The notes: generated from the sequence alone by a model not told the origin. Counted from the first letter of the stretch, positions 38,113 through 47,295 are shown. The stretch: 64,000 bases of DNA from Lysobacter soyae (GCF_019551435.1 NZ_CP080544.1:1364001-1428000), one strand, 5' to 3'. A program made the numbers and translations.

Positions 38113-38607
38113 ATGAACAAGTTGCGAGTCATCAAGAAATATCCGAACCGTCGTCTTTACGACACGGAAATTTCCAGCTACATCACCGTTGAGGATGTGC
38201 GCCAGTTGATTCTGGACGGTCTCGACTTCGAAGTGCGTGATGCAAAAACGGGCGACGACCTCACCCGTCAGGTGTTGCTGCAGATCATTGCCGAACACGA
38301 ACAGTCCGGCGAGCCCGTGCTCACCACGCCGATGCTGAGTCAGATCATTCGTTTGTATGGCGACAGCATGCAAGGCTTCATGGGTAATTACCTGGAACGC
38401 AGCATGCAACTCTTCATGGATCAACAAGCACAGTTCCGCCAACAATTCGGCGGCATGCTGGGCCCCTCGCCGTGGACGATGATGAATCAACTGGCCGAGC
38501 GCAACATGGAAGTGTGGAAAGACATGCAGGCGCAATTCCTAAGCGGCGGCACGACGCCTGCCTCCCGCAGCGAAGACGATCCCAAGAAGCGGCACGGCGG
38601 CAAGTAA
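38113..38607 (+). CDS. phaR: Polyhydroxyalkanoate synthesis repressor PhaR
   Basis: DNA-binding regulator that senses PHA granules and controls phasins and itself. 164 aa: the N-terminal PHB_acc_N domain starts KLRVIKKYPNRRLYDTEISSYIT, and the following domain has VLTTPMLSQIIRLYGDSMQGFM. The C-terminal half is Gln/Met-rich and hydrophilic. It is 63 bp downstream of phaB. Confidence 0.94.
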   Translation: MNKLRVIKKYPNRRLYDTEISSYITVEDVRQLILDGLDFEVRDAKTGDDLTRQVLLQIIAEHEQSGEPVLTTPMLSQIIRLYGDSMQGFMGNYLERSMQLFMDQQAQFRQQFGGMLGPSPWTMMNQLAERNMEVWKDMQAQFLSGGTTPASRSEDDPKKRHGGK

Positions 38608-38608
38608 G

Positions 38609-38956
38609 GTGGCCACCGACCGCGCGTTCTTGGACTACATCGTCGAACAAGCGGCTCTGGGCGATGCGCTCACTTTCAAGCGGATGTTCGGCGAATACGG
38701 TCTGTACGTCGATGGCAAAGTGGTCGCGTTTGTCTGCGACAACAGTCTTTTCATCAAAGCGGCCGAAGCCACACGTCATCTGACAGCCGATTTGCCTATG
38801 CGCCCGCCCTATCCGGGCGCGAAAGATTATCCGGTGGCAGACGAGTTGATTGACGACTCGGACGCACTGCGCAACTTGCTGCTGGCAACCGAACGCGCGC
38901 TTCCTGCGGCCAAGCCCAAGCCACCCAAGAAACGCGCACGGAAGACGGTCAGCTGA
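38609..38956 (+). CDS. TfoX/Sxy N-terminal domain protein
   Basis: 115-aa protein consisting of the TfoX_N fold only (FKRMFGEYGLYVDGKVVAFV, then LFIKAAE and YPVADELIDD) plus a basic Lys/Pro/Arg tail. It lacks the C-terminal domain of the competence regulator TfoX/Sxy, so a competence role cannot be assumed, although comEC is in the same window. GTG start 1 bp after the phaR stop codon. Confidence 0.8.
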   Translation: MATDRAFLDYIVEQAALGDALTFKRMFGEYGLYVDGKVVAFVCDNSLFIKAAEATRHLTADLPMRPPYPGAKDYPVADELIDDSDALRNLLLATERALPAAKPKPPKKRARKTVS

Positions 38957-39058
38957 ACGATTGGCGGATCTGATTCAGCCATTCACATTCCGCTTCAAAT
39001 CGTCCCGACACTATGTTGTCTAACGAAAGACGTCTCATGCGTCGCAGGAGAGTATTGA

Positions 39059-39427
39059 ATGACATCCCGATTGTTGACCGGCCTTGCAGTGCTTGCTTTG
39101 ACTGCGCCCGGGCTCGCATCCGCCGCAGGCGCCAACACCGGCAAGCAAGCCTCACAGTGCTTTGCGATGTACAAGATCGCCGAACAAGTGCCCGCCAATG
39201 CCGCGCACCGCAACGACCTGAAGAAGCTTCAAGGCTTGATGTCGTGGTCGATGCAGAAAAATGCCGTGTCGCAAAAGCAGTTCACCCAATGGTCCGGTGA
39301 AATGATGGACAAAATGGGCTCGCCGAAGAAGCCCAATAAGACCTTCATGAACTCACAGATCCAAAGCTGCAACGGCTTCGCCAAGGCGCAGTACGCCGAA
39401 CTGGCCAAGGAAAAAGGCGCCAAGTAA
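39059..39427 (+). CDS. Small secreted protein of unknown function
   Basis: 122 aa with a clear signal peptide (MTSRLLTGLAVLALTAPGLASA) and a mature helical region containing two cysteines (in ASQCFAMYK and IQSCNGFA) that may form a disulfide. AGGAG lies about 10 bp upstream of the ATG. I do not recognise a family. It stands alone between the TfoX-N gene and the convergent glutamate-synthase-like gene. Confidence 0.75.
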   Translation: MTSRLLTGLAVLALTAPGLASAAGANTGKQASQCFAMYKIAEQVPANAAHRNDLKKLQGLMSWSMQKNAVSQKQFTQWSGEMMDKMGSPKKPNKTFMNSQIQSCNGFAKAQYAELAKEKGAK

Positions 39428-39440
39428 GCGCCTTGCCAAT

Positions 39441-39462
39441 GCGCGCGACTCAGTTCGCGCGC
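39441..39462. other. GC-rich hairpin between convergent genes
   Basis: GCGCGCGA (39441-39448) and TCGCGCGC (39455-39462) form a perfect 8-bp stem over the stop codon of the glutamate-synthase-like gene. No T tract is present, so terminator function is uncertain. Confidence 0.35.
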
Positions 39463-41084
39463 GACGCCCAGAGTTCTGAGACTTTGGTCGGCGGTACGAA
39501 CGTATCCGGCCGCGCCTCGCGCCAAAAGTGCTGGAAGACGGCATGATCCGGCACACTGTCGCCCAGCAATTCGCCCGCATGGACCGTCGGGTACAAACTC
39601 GCCAATGAACGGATTTCTGTCGGCGTTACGCGGCGAAGAATATGCTCGGGCCCGAGTTGGCTCGGATGCTGCAAGCCGGCCGCACACAGCATGTCGCGTA
39701 GCGCCTTGAGCGTGTTTCCATGGAAATTGGCGACGCGCTGCGCCTTGTCCTCCACATCGAGGCGTGTCCAACGTTTGGGGTCTTGTGTAGCAATGCCCGT
39801 CGGACAGTGATCGTTGTTGCAGCTCAGCGATTGGATGCAGCCCAAGGAAAACATGAAAGCACGCGCGGCATTGCACCAGTCCGCGCCCAGCGCCATGGTG
39901 CGCGCGATTTCAAAGGCCCCGGTGATGCGCCCTGCCGCGCCCAAATGGATTTTGTCGCGTAGCCCCGCGCCGACCAAGGTGTGCTGCACCAACATCAATC
40001 CTTCGCGCATGGGCAGTCCAACATGATTGATGAATTCCGACGGCGCCGCTCCTGTACCCCCTTCCGCACCATCGACGACGATGAAGTCCGGCAGCAATCC
40101 GGTTTCCAACATCGCCTTGACGATGCCGAACCATTCCCAGGGATGACCGATTGCCAGCTTGAAACCCGCCGGCTTGCCACCGGACAAACGACGCATTTCC
40201 GCAACAAATTGCAGCAACTCGATCGGTGTTGAAAATGCCGAATGACGTGCCGGCGAGACGCAGTCCTCGCCCATCGGCACACCGCGAGTGACCGATATTT
40301 CGTGCGTGACTTTGGCTGCAGGCAGCACGCCCCCGTGGCCCGGCTTGGCGCCTTGCGACAACTTCAGCTCGACCATTTTGACTTGCGGATCGGTCGCCGC
40401 CTTTGCGAACAACTCGGGATTGAAACTGCCATCGGCATTGCGGCAGCCGAAATATCCCGAGCCGATTTCCCATACCAGATCGCCGCCGTTCTCACGGTGA
40501 TAGGGCGAAATCGAACCTTCGCCTGTGTCATGGCTGAAGTTGCCGAGCTTTGCGCCTTTGTTCAACGCACGAATGGCATTGGCGGACAGCGCGCCGAAAC
40601 TCATCGCCGAAATACTGAACACACTCGCCGAATACGGCTGCGTGACGCGATCGCCGCCGATGCCGATGCGGTAATCGTGTTCGTGGTGCGGCGTCGGCGC
40701 CATCGAGTGATTGATCCACTCGTACCGATCACCGTACATGTCAAGTTCGCTGCCGAACGGCACGACGTCCGAGACGCCTTTTGCGCGCTGATAGACCAAG
40801 GCGCGTTGGTCTCGCGAATACGGCACTTCTTCAATATCGCGTTGGATGAAGTACTGCCGGATTTCCGGACCGATCGACTCCAAGCCATAACGGAAGTGCG
40901 CAAGGATCGGATAGAGACGGCGCAAAGTGGTCTTGGTTTGCAGGATGTCCCAAGTGCCCAGCAAGGTGAGCGCCGAAAACAGCACCACTAAGACCCACCA
41001 GCCGTTCGAATGCAAGAACAGACCGGCGCAAATGGAAGCAATCAATCCGAAAATGGCAATGAAATACGCGGAATATCTGGACAT
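39450..41084 (-). CDS. Membrane-anchored FMN-binding glutamate synthase family protein
   Basis: 544 aa: two N-terminal membrane helices (about 7-45), then a GltB-type FMN/3Fe-4S domain. Evident are SISAMSFGALSANAIRALN, HDTGEGSISPYH, ELKLSQGAKPGHGG, VVDGAEGGTGAAP and the iron-sulfur cysteines in CIQSLSCNNDHCPTG. It has no glutaminase domain, so it is not a complete glutamate synthase; the physiological reaction of these stand-alone proteins is uncertain. It is preceded by a 62-bp gap from copB on the same strand. Confidence 0.88.
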   Translation of the reverse strand: MSRYSAYFIAIFGLIASICAGLFLHSNGWWVLVVLFSALTLLGTWDILQTKTTLRRLYPILAHFRYGLESIGPEIRQYFIQRDIEEVPYSRDQRALVYQRAKGVSDVVPFGSELDMYGDRYEWINHSMAPTPHHEHDYRIGIGGDRVTQPYSASVFSISAMSFGALSANAIRALNKGAKLGNFSHDTGEGSISPYHRENGGDLVWEIGSGYFGCRNADGSFNPELFAKAATDPQVKMVELKLSQGAKPGHGGVLPAAKVTHEISVTRGVPMGEDCVSPARHSAFSTPIELLQFVAEMRRLSGGKPAGFKLAIGHPWEWFGIVKAMLETGLLPDFIVVDGAEGGTGAAPSEFINHVGLPMREGLMLVQHTLVGAGLRDKIHLGAAGRITGAFEIARTMALGADWCNAARAFMFSLGCIQSLSCNNDHCPTGIATQDPKRWTRLDVEDKAQRVANFHGNTLKALRDMLCAAGLQHPSQLGPEHILRRVTPTEIRSLASLYPTVHAGELLGDSVPDHAVFQHFWREARPDTFVPPTKVSELWASRAN

Positions 41085-41146
41085 GAGTGCGCGAAACCGG
41101 GAGACATCGCTAGTGTCGCAGGTTTACCGGAAAATCCGCATCAAGG

Positions 41147-42118
41147 TCAGAACCAAACGCGAATGCCCGCCACAACCCGTGTGTCGCCGACTTTGCCGCC
41201 GGCGGCTTTTCGCACGTCCGCGGTGCGTCCGAAGGCATGATCGTGATCCACCCCGATGTAGGGAGCAAATTTGCGGTCAATCTCATAGCGCAAACGTGCG
41301 CCGGCTTCGATGTTTGACAGCCCGGAACCAATGCCAAGAGACAAATCATCTTTGCCATAGGCGTTGGCTTCGGCGTGCCACTGCAGAATCCAGCGATTGG
41401 TCAACAGCGTGTCGTATTCCACTCCTGCACGCAGCGCCGTCCTGCTTTGATCACCCACGTACAGCGTGGCGTTGACCTCGAACTTGTAGGGCGCCAGCCC
41501 TTGAATGCCGACGCCTACCCATTGTCGAGACGGCCCTTGGCCGAAGTCGTGACGCACGCCGGCAACGACATCCCACCAGGGGCGGATACCGCGGCTGTAG
41601 AAGAGCTCCGCACTTGCGCGCTCGACTTTACCGTCGTGTGCATGGCCTTCCGTGCGCCAGGTCAGTTTTTGCACGTCACCGCCTATCCAGCCTGAAGCTT
41701 CCCACGCTTGTCGGGAGACACCGTCGCCATGTTGGACTTCGAAGCGATCGATCAATGTGTAGCTCTGGATGCTTGTGCCGTGCAAATGATGGGCGTGAAC
41801 GGGTGGAAACGCGGCAGCCAAATCTGCTTCGGTTGGCACAGGAACCGGCGCACCGGCAGTATTTCCCGGCGCGTCGTCCATCTTCGAGTGGTCCATCTTC
41901 GAGTGGTCCATCTTCGAGTAGTCCATCTTCGAGTAGTCCATCTGCGAGTGATCCATCTGCGAATGGTCCATCGACGACGCCTTCTTTGCCGGTGCCGTCT
42001 TCGCTGGCGCCTTCTTTGCCGGCGCCATGTGCATGTCGTGCCCTTGATGTTGCGCCCACGCAGGTGCAACACAGAAGAACACGGTCAGCGCGGCCACCAA
42101 ACGTTTTGTCGACATCAT
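41147..42118 (-). CDS. copB: Copper resistance outer-membrane protein CopB
   Basis: 323-aa outer-membrane protein of the copLAB system. A signal peptide (from MMSTKRLV to APAWA) is followed by a His/Met-rich copper-binding segment with tandem MDHSQ, MDYSK and MDHSK pentapeptides, then a CopB beta-barrel (about 125-323) with IQSYTLIDRFEVQ, GWIGGD and RLRYEIDRKFAPYIGV, ending RVWF. The ATG at 42118 gives an ATGA overlap with the copA stop; a longer frame into copA was rejected. Confidence 0.93.
   Translation of the reverse strand: MMSTKRLVAALTVFFCVAPAWAQHQGHDMHMAPAKKAPAKTAPAKKASSMDHSQMDHSQMDYSKMDYSKMDHSKMDHSKMDDAPGNTAGAPVPVPTEADLAAAFPPVHAHHLHGTSIQSYTLIDRFEVQHGDGVSRQAWEASGWIGGDVQKLTWRTEGHAHDGKVERASAELFYSRGIRPWWDVVAGVRHDFGQGPSRQWVGVGIQGLAPYKFEVNATLYVGDQSRTALRAGVEYDTLLTNRWILQWHAEANAYGKDDLSLGIGSGLSNIEAGARLRYEIDRKFAPYIGVDHDHAFGRTADVRKAAGGKVGDTRVVAGIRVWF
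41877..41966 (-). repeat. Six tandem 15-bp repeats within copB
   Basis: Six units close to TCCATCTTCGAGTGG (plus-strand reading), in frame and encoding MDHS/MDYS pentapeptides. Being a multiple of 3, gain or loss of units would change the number of metal-binding repeats without a frameshift. Confidence 0.9.
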
Positions 42119-43923
42119 GACTGCGCCTCCACCTTTACTTCGCGGAACATACCCGACTCCATATGGAAGAACAGGTGGCAGTGATATGCCCAACGCCCCA
42201 ACGCATCGGCGCGTACGCGATAGCTGCGCTTTGTGCCCGGCGGCATGTCGACCGTGTGTTTGCGCAGATGGAAATTGCCGTGCGCATCTTCGAGATCGCT
42301 CCACATACCGTGGAGATGGATCGGGTGGCTCATCATCGTGTCGTTCACAAGCACGATCCGCACACGCTCGCCATAGTTCAATTTCAAGGGTTCGGACTGG
42401 GCAAATTTCACGCCATCAAACGACCAGGCAAACTTTTCCATATGTCCGGTAAGGTGCAGCTCGATGGTGCGGCCCGGATCGCGCCCGTCCGGATCGTCGA
42501 AACGGCTCTTGAGATCCGCGTACGTGGCAACTTTTCGTCCGTTGCCGCGCAACCCGATGCCCGGATCATCCAAGCGCGGCATCGGCATCATCGTTTGCAT
42601 ATCGACCAGCGGGTTGTTGTGCTCGGTCTTCGGATGCGATTGCATCGACATCGCGCCGTGATCCATGCCCGCCATTCCGGACATGCTCGACATGTCGTGA
42701 CCCGACATGTCATGCCCTGCGTGGCCTGCCATCGCGTCCTGCCCGCCCATCCCATGGTCGTGGCCCATATCTGCCATGGTGAGCAAGGGACGCGGGTCCA
42801 GCGGCGGCACGGGCGCGCGCAGGCCTTCTCTAACCGCCAAGGTGGCGGACACCCAACCGGTTCGCGCACTGTCTTGCGCAAACAGGGTGTAAGCGTCCTG
42901 TCCGGCAGGCTCGACGATCACATCGAATGTCTCGGCAGCCGCAAGGCGAATTTCTTCGACGGTCACCGGATGTACGTATTGACCGTCTGCCGCCACCACG
43001 GTCATTTTCAGCCCGGGGATGCGCACGTCGAAATAAGTCATCGCCGAGCCGTTGATCAATCGCAAACGCACTTTCTCGCCGGGCTTGAACAGCGCCGTCC
43101 AATTGCCTAGCGAGGTCGTGCCATTGACCAGATAGGTGTAAGTCTCGGCATTGACGTCCGACAGGTCGGTCGGGGTCATACGCATGCGACCCCAGGCCTT
43201 GCGGTCTTCCAGCGTTGCGTTCGCGCCATTTTTTTCCACATCACGCAAAAAATCGGCCACGGTGCGCTGGTGATGGTTGTCGTGGCTCGACATCTTTTTC
43301 AAGCGCGCAAACAGCTTGGCCGGATCCATATCGGTCCAGTCGGAAAAGAACACGACGTAATCGCGGTCGTAATCAAACGGTTCGGGTTCCAGTGGGTCGA
43401 TGATGAGCGCCCCGTACTGACCGCCCTGCTCCTGGAATCCCGAATGGCTGTGGTACCAGTAGGTGCCGGACTGGTTCACCTTGAAACGGTACAGATAACT
43501 TTCGCCGGGACGGATGCCGTCGAAACTCATGCCGGGCACGCCATCCATGTTCGCCGGCAGCAAGATGCCGTGCCAATGTATCGAGGTATCCGGACCGTGG
43601 ATGGAGCCGCGCGGCAAATCGTTGCGCACCAACAGCGACACCGTACTGCCCTCCTTCCAACGAAGCACGGGTCCGGGCAGGCTGCCGTTGACGGTGACTG
43701 CAGGACGTCTGCGTCCTGTGTAGTTCAACCAGGTTTCGCTCACGCTCAGGCTGAAATCAGTGCCCGACAAAATTTCGGGTTGGCCGTTCGCACGTAGCGC
43801 CCACGGCGTTTTGGACCAGGCACCCAAGGGTGCTATCGCCCCCGCAACCGCCAGGCCTTGTACAAATCGTCGCCGCGACAGCGAGGCGATCTCGCCGCGC
43901 AACGCGGAATAATCAATGGACAT
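42115..43923 (-). CDS. copA: Copper resistance multicopper oxidase CopA
   Basis: Periplasmic multicopper oxidase of the PcoA/CopA family, 602 aa. A Tat signal (LSRRRFVQGLAVAG) leads into three cupredoxin domains. Copper sites: HWHGILLP, YWYHSHSGFQ, HPIHLHGMW and AYHCHLFFHMESGM. A Met/His-rich loop (GHDHGMGG to AMSMQ, about residues 395-440) is typical of CopA. The ATG at 43923 follows GGAG; upstream frame extension lacks a Tat motif. copL precedes by 93 bp. Confidence 0.95.
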   Translation of the reverse strand: MSIDYSALRGEIASLSRRRFVQGLAVAGAIAPLGAWSKTPWALRANGQPEILSGTDFSLSVSETWLNYTGRRRPAVTVNGSLPGPVLRWKEGSTVSLLVRNDLPRGSIHGPDTSIHWHGILLPANMDGVPGMSFDGIRPGESYLYRFKVNQSGTYWYHSHSGFQEQGGQYGALIIDPLEPEPFDYDRDYVVFFSDWTDMDPAKLFARLKKMSSHDNHHQRTVADFLRDVEKNGANATLEDRKAWGRMRMTPTDLSDVNAETYTYLVNGTTSLGNWTALFKPGEKVRLRLINGSAMTYFDVRIPGLKMTVVAADGQYVHPVTVEEIRLAAAETFDVIVEPAGQDAYTLFAQDSARTGWVSATLAVREGLRAPVPPLDPRPLLTMADMGHDHGMGGQDAMAGHAGHDMSGHDMSSMSGMAGMDHGAMSMQSHPKTEHNNPLVDMQTMMPMPRLDDPGIGLRGNGRKVATYADLKSRFDDPDGRDPGRTIELHLTGHMEKFAWSFDGVKFAQSEPLKLNYGERVRIVLVNDTMMSHPIHLHGMWSDLEDAHGNFHLRKHTVDMPPGTKRSYRVRADALGRWAYHCHLFFHMESGMFREVKVEAQS

Positions 43924-44016
43924 CGTGAGCTCCACACTCTGGGCATTTATTGGAGGCGTCGCACGGCAAGTACGAACGCAAAGCAAGCACCGCGCGCAAG
44001 GCGCAGCAGCGGCAGC

Positions 44017-44388
44017 TCAGACGATGGGTGGGCGGTGTTTCTCAGTCAGCGGGGGTCTTGGATGCCCTTGTGCGATCACGGAATCAATCGCCGCGTGGAA
44101 GCAATGCGGCATCAACAACAGTGGCGTGGACAACACCGCTTGCGCGCCTTGGGCACAGCTCTGCGCACACGACGGAAGATGGGTCTTACAGCAATCCTTC
44201 GTGCAATCCGCGTGTGATGCCGCCGCATCTGTGTTGTCGGCCGTGGTGTGGTGCGACTTTGCGTGCGCAGGCGTCGTGACGTTGTCGACGGGAACGGACA
44301 CCGCCATGCGCACCCCTGCCGCCGCACTGCCGATGCCGTTCAGCACCAACATCAGCATCAGCAACCCGTGGCAGACCAATCGGACCAT
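44017..44388 (-). CDS. copL: CopL-family copper-responsive leader/regulatory protein
   Basis: 123 aa with an N-terminal hydrophobic segment (LLMLMLVLNGIGSAAAG), followed by a Cys/His-rich region (HADCTKDCCKTH, SCAQSCAQG) suited to copper binding. CopL is the gene preceding copAB in Xanthomonas and is needed for copper-induced expression; whether the protein or its translation is the sensor is debated. Here it lies 93 bp before copA. It begins only 41 bp after tRNA-Leu, with no strong Shine-Dalgarno. Confidence 0.85.
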   Translation of the reverse strand: MVRLVCHGLLMLMLVLNGIGSAAAGVRMAVSVPVDNVTTPAHAKSHHTTADNTDAAASHADCTKDCCKTHLPSCAQSCAQGAQAVLSTPLLLMPHCFHAAIDSVIAQGHPRPPLTEKHRPPIV

Positions 44389-44429
44389 GGACAGACTTTA
44401 TCAGCGCCTTGTGGCATTTTCGATGAATC

Positions 44430-44516
44430 TGGTGCTCGGAGTGGGAATCGAACCCACATTCCCTTGCGGGAGACGGATTTTAAGTCCGTTGCGTCTACCA
44501 ATTTCGCCATCCGAGC
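44430..44516 (-). tRNA. tRNA-Leu(TAA)
   Basis: 87-nt class II tRNA with encoded CCA. The acceptor stem GCTCGGA pairs with TCCGAGC; the anticodon loop CTTAAAA gives TAA; the variable arm CTCCCGCAAGGGAA is long as in leucine tRNAs. Third in a Gly-Cys-Leu series matching E. coli glyW-cysT-leuZ. Confidence 0.96.
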
Positions 44517-44560
44517 CTGTCGTGATTTTCGCACAGACCTTGCGCCTACTTTCAGACATT

Positions 44561-44582
44561 AAAAAACCCGGCAATGCCGGGC
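44561..44582 (-). terminator. Hairpin between tRNA-Cys and tRNA-Leu
   Basis: On the minus strand CCCGGC-ATT-GCCGGG followed by six T residues, about 20 bp after tRNA-Cys. A canonical terminator shape between tRNAs that are cotranscribed in E. coli; it shares its core with the hairpin at 44685-44714. Confidence 0.65.
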
Positions 44583-44601
44583 TTTGAAATCCATCGTTGG
44601 A

Positions 44602-44675
44602 TGGAGGCCGAGGTCGGAATCGAACCGGCGTACACGGATTTGCAATCCGCTGCATAACCACTCTGCCACCCGGCC
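44602..44675 (-). tRNA. tRNA-Cys(GCA)
   Basis: 74-nt cloverleaf with encoded CCA. Acceptor GGCCGGG pairs with CTCGGCC through a wobble; anticodon loop TTGCAAA gives GCA. D-arm and T-loop (TTCGATT) are normal. Confidence 0.96.
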
Positions 44676-44684
44676 GGTGACTGG

Positions 44685-44714
44685 AAAAAGAAACCCCGGC
44701 AATGCCGGGGTTTC
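44685..44714 (-). terminator. Hairpin between tRNA-Gly and tRNA-Cys
   Basis: Perfect 11-bp stem GAAACCCCGGC / GCCGGGGTTTC with an ATT loop followed on the minus strand by five T residues. The strongest terminator-like structure of the tRNA series. Confidence 0.7.
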
Positions 44715-44719
44715 GAATT

Positions 44720-44795
<76 letters not shown>

Positions 44796-44831
44796 GTTGA
44801 GTTGGCTATTCTAGCCACTGAAACGAACTTG

Positions 44832-45407
44832 TCAACTGTTTGGATGACCTTCGCCTTCAGTCAGCGTTGGCCATGCGGCCATCAGGTAGGCCAAACCTGA
44901 CCAAAGCGTCAACAATGCGGCGACTGCCAGCAAATAATCGGAGATCTTGAATACGGGGATTCCGAAGAAATTGTCCTCGTACAGCAAGCCGGTCAACGCC
45001 ACCATTTGCGCGACGGTCTTGAATTTGCCGATGGCGGCGACTTTCACCTTGGCGCGCTGTCCGAGTTCCGCCATCCACTCCCGAAGCGCCGACACGGCGA
45101 TTTCCCGACCGATGATGACTGCCGCCCAGAGCGCCATCCAAAGCGTCGGGTGCTTTTGCACGATGATGAGGAGCACCACCGCGACCATCAGTTTGTCTGC
45201 GACCGGATCGAGAAACGCGCCGAACGCCGAATATTGGTGGTAGCGGCGGGCAATCCAGCCGTCCAACCAATCGGTGATGGATGCCAGTGCAAACAAGCCT
45301 GCGGCGGCGACGTTGGCCCATTTGTAGGGAAGATAAAAACACACCACCAATACGGGAATCATGACGATGCGTGCCATCGTCAACATCGTGGGAATGGTGA
45401 TTCTCAT
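44832..45407 (-). CDS. pgsA: CDP-diacylglycerol-glycerol-3-phosphate 3-phosphatidyltransferase
   Basis: Makes phosphatidylglycerophosphate, precursor of phosphatidylglycerol and cardiolipin. 191-aa membrane enzyme with the CDP-alcohol phosphotransferase motif TDWLDGWIARRYHQYSAFGA then FLDPVADK, and about five membrane helices. 4-bp overlap with uvrC; the uvrC-pgsA-tRNA order is as in E. coli. Confidence 0.95.
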   Translation of the reverse strand: MRITIPTMLTMARIVMIPVLVVCFYLPYKWANVAAAGLFALASITDWLDGWIARRYHQYSAFGAFLDPVADKLMVAVVLLIIVQKHPTLWMALWAAVIIGREIAVSALREWMAELGQRAKVKVAAIGKFKTVAQMVALTGLLYEDNFFGIPVFKISDYLLAVAALLTLWSGLAYLMAAWPTLTEGEGHPNS

Positions 45408-47293
45408 CCTTGCGTACCGTCCGGTTCCATGGCTTCGGTGCCATGCAGACCAGCATAAATCCTTTCGGCCAAGGCTTCACTGATTCCGTCCACCTTTGCG
45501 ATGTCCAACACGGATGCGGTCTTCAAACCGCCCAATCCGCCGAAATATTTGAGCAGGGCCGCGCGCTTGCGCGGGCCGATGCCCTCGATCTCTTCCAGGG
45601 TGCTGGACGTGCGGGCTTTTTGTCGTTTGCCACGATGTCCGGTGATTGCGAATCGATGGGCTTCGTCGCGCACTTGTTGGATATATTGCAATGCCGGGGA
45701 AAACGCGCCGGGCTGCACTTCGCGGCCATCGTCGAGAATCAGCGTTTCGTGTCCCGCCTTGCGCGCTTCGCCTTTAGCAACACCTACCAAAACGACGCCT
45801 TCGACGCCGAGCTCGCGCAACACATCGCGCGCTTGTTTGAGCTGCCCTTCCCCACCGTCGATCAACAGCACATCCGGCAACATGGGGCGCGCCTCTTCGT
45901 CGGCGACACGTTCCGCCTCGTCTTCGGCCAACGCCTCTCGCGGCCTGAAGCGCCGCGCCAGGGCCTGATGCATGGCGGCGTAATCATCCCCCGGTGTGAT
46001 GCCGGTGATGTTGTAGCGGCGGTATTGATCGCGCACCGCGCCTTTTTCATCGAAGACCACGCAGGACGCCACGGTGGCCTCACCCATGGTGTGGCTGATA
46101 TCGAAGCACTCGACGCGTTTGGGCGCGGCGGTCAAACCCAGCAGTTCCACTAACGACGCGACGCGCGCCGCTTGTGCGTCTTGGCTGGCATTCTCGGTAT
46201 TGACGGCATTGGCCACATTGCGCCGCGCCATGTCGAGCAATACGGCGCGTCTGCCGCGTACTTGGGTGCGGATTTGAATGTTCCGTCCTGCCGCTTCAGT
46301 CAATGCCGATTGCACCATTTCGCGATCTTCGAAATCCCTATCCACCACGATTTCCCGCGGTGGTGTGTGCTCGAAATAGTATTGCGAAAGAAATGCGCTC
46401 AAGGCCTCGGCGACATCGGAGTGGCCGTTGAGTTTTGGGAAGAATGTCCGCGTGCCCAAATTGCGGCCATCGCGCACCGACAACAGCACGATGCAAGCCG
46501 TTCCCGCGACGATGCTGGAGGCCAGGACGTCCAAGTCACCTTCAGGATTCTCAACGCTTTCGCGTGCCTGCAGTTTGCGAATTCCGCCGATCAAATCACG
46601 CAATTGCATCGCACGTTCAAATTCCAGCGCGTCGCTCGCAGCATGCATTTGCGCCGTCAAATCCTCGGTCAACGCATCGCTGCGACCCGACAGGAAAAAC
46701 TCCGCACGTCGCACATCTTCGGCGTAGGCCTGCTCTGAAATCAGACCGACGCAGGGTGCGGTGCAGCGGCCGATTTGATATTGCAGACAGGGTCGCGTGC
46801 GGTTCTTGAAAACGCTGTCCTCGCAATTGCGAAGCTTGAACAAGCGATGCATCAAGTTCAAGGTGTCACGCACGGCGAGGACACTGGGATACGGGCCGAA
46901 GAAACGCCCTTTGCCCGCACGTGTGCCGCGATGTGATTTGATGCGCGGCCAAGTCCCGGCCGTGATCAACACGTAGGGGTAACTTTTGTCGTCGCGCAGC
47001 AGGATGTTGTATCTCGGCTTGTGCGCCTTGATCAACTCGTTTTCGACCAAGAGCGCTTCGCTGGCGGAACGGGTGACGGTCACTTCCATGCGCTGGATTT
47101 GCGACACCATCAGCGCGATACGGCCATTGTGGGCTTTGGAGAAATAGCTCGACACGCGCTTTTTGAGCGATGCGGCCTTGCCCACGTACAGCAAACGATC
47201 ATCGGCACCGTACATGCGATAGACGCCGGGGGCATTGGTCAAATGTTTGACGAAGGCCTTACCGTCGAAGGGTTCGGGCTGGGACGTGGACAC
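45404..47293 (-). CDS. uvrC: UvrABC excision nuclease subunit C
   Basis: Makes both incisions in nucleotide excision repair. 629 aa: an N-terminal GIY-YIG domain (GVYRMYGADDRLLYVGKA), a UVR/UvrB-binding motif (about 200-240), an RNase H-like endonuclease domain (ECFDISHTMGEATVASCVV, LIDGGEGQLKQA) and C-terminal helix-hairpin-helix motifs (EEIEGIGPRKRAALLKYFGG, SVLDIAKVDGIS). Starts 2 bp after kdsB. Confidence 0.96.
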   Translation of the reverse strand: MSTSQPEPFDGKAFVKHLTNAPGVYRMYGADDRLLYVGKAASLKKRVSSYFSKAHNGRIALMVSQIQRMEVTVTRSASEALLVENELIKAHKPRYNILLRDDKSYPYVLITAGTWPRIKSHRGTRAGKGRFFGPYPSVLAVRDTLNLMHRLFKLRNCEDSVFKNRTRPCLQYQIGRCTAPCVGLISEQAYAEDVRRAEFFLSGRSDALTEDLTAQMHAASDALEFERAMQLRDLIGGIRKLQARESVENPEGDLDVLASSIVAGTACIVLLSVRDGRNLGTRTFFPKLNGHSDVAEALSAFLSQYYFEHTPPREIVVDRDFEDREMVQSALTEAAGRNIQIRTQVRGRRAVLLDMARRNVANAVNTENASQDAQAARVASLVELLGLTAAPKRVECFDISHTMGEATVASCVVFDEKGAVRDQYRRYNITGITPGDDYAAMHQALARRFRPREALAEDEAERVADEEARPMLPDVLLIDGGEGQLKQARDVLRELGVEGVVLVGVAKGEARKAGHETLILDDGREVQPGAFSPALQYIQQVRDEAHRFAITGHRGKRQKARTSSTLEEIEGIGPRKRAALLKYFGGLGGLKTASVLDIAKVDGISEALAERIYAGLHGTEAMEPDGTQG

Positions 47294-47295
47294 GG

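Noticed and set aside
38609-38956. Competence regulator TfoX/Sxy
   Set aside because: Only the N-terminal domain is present; the C-terminal domain is missing, so I do not assign a competence role.
41877-41966. Regular 15-bp repeats considered as a CRISPR or satellite
   Set aside because: No spacers, units too short, and they translate to in-frame MDHS pentapeptides of CopB.
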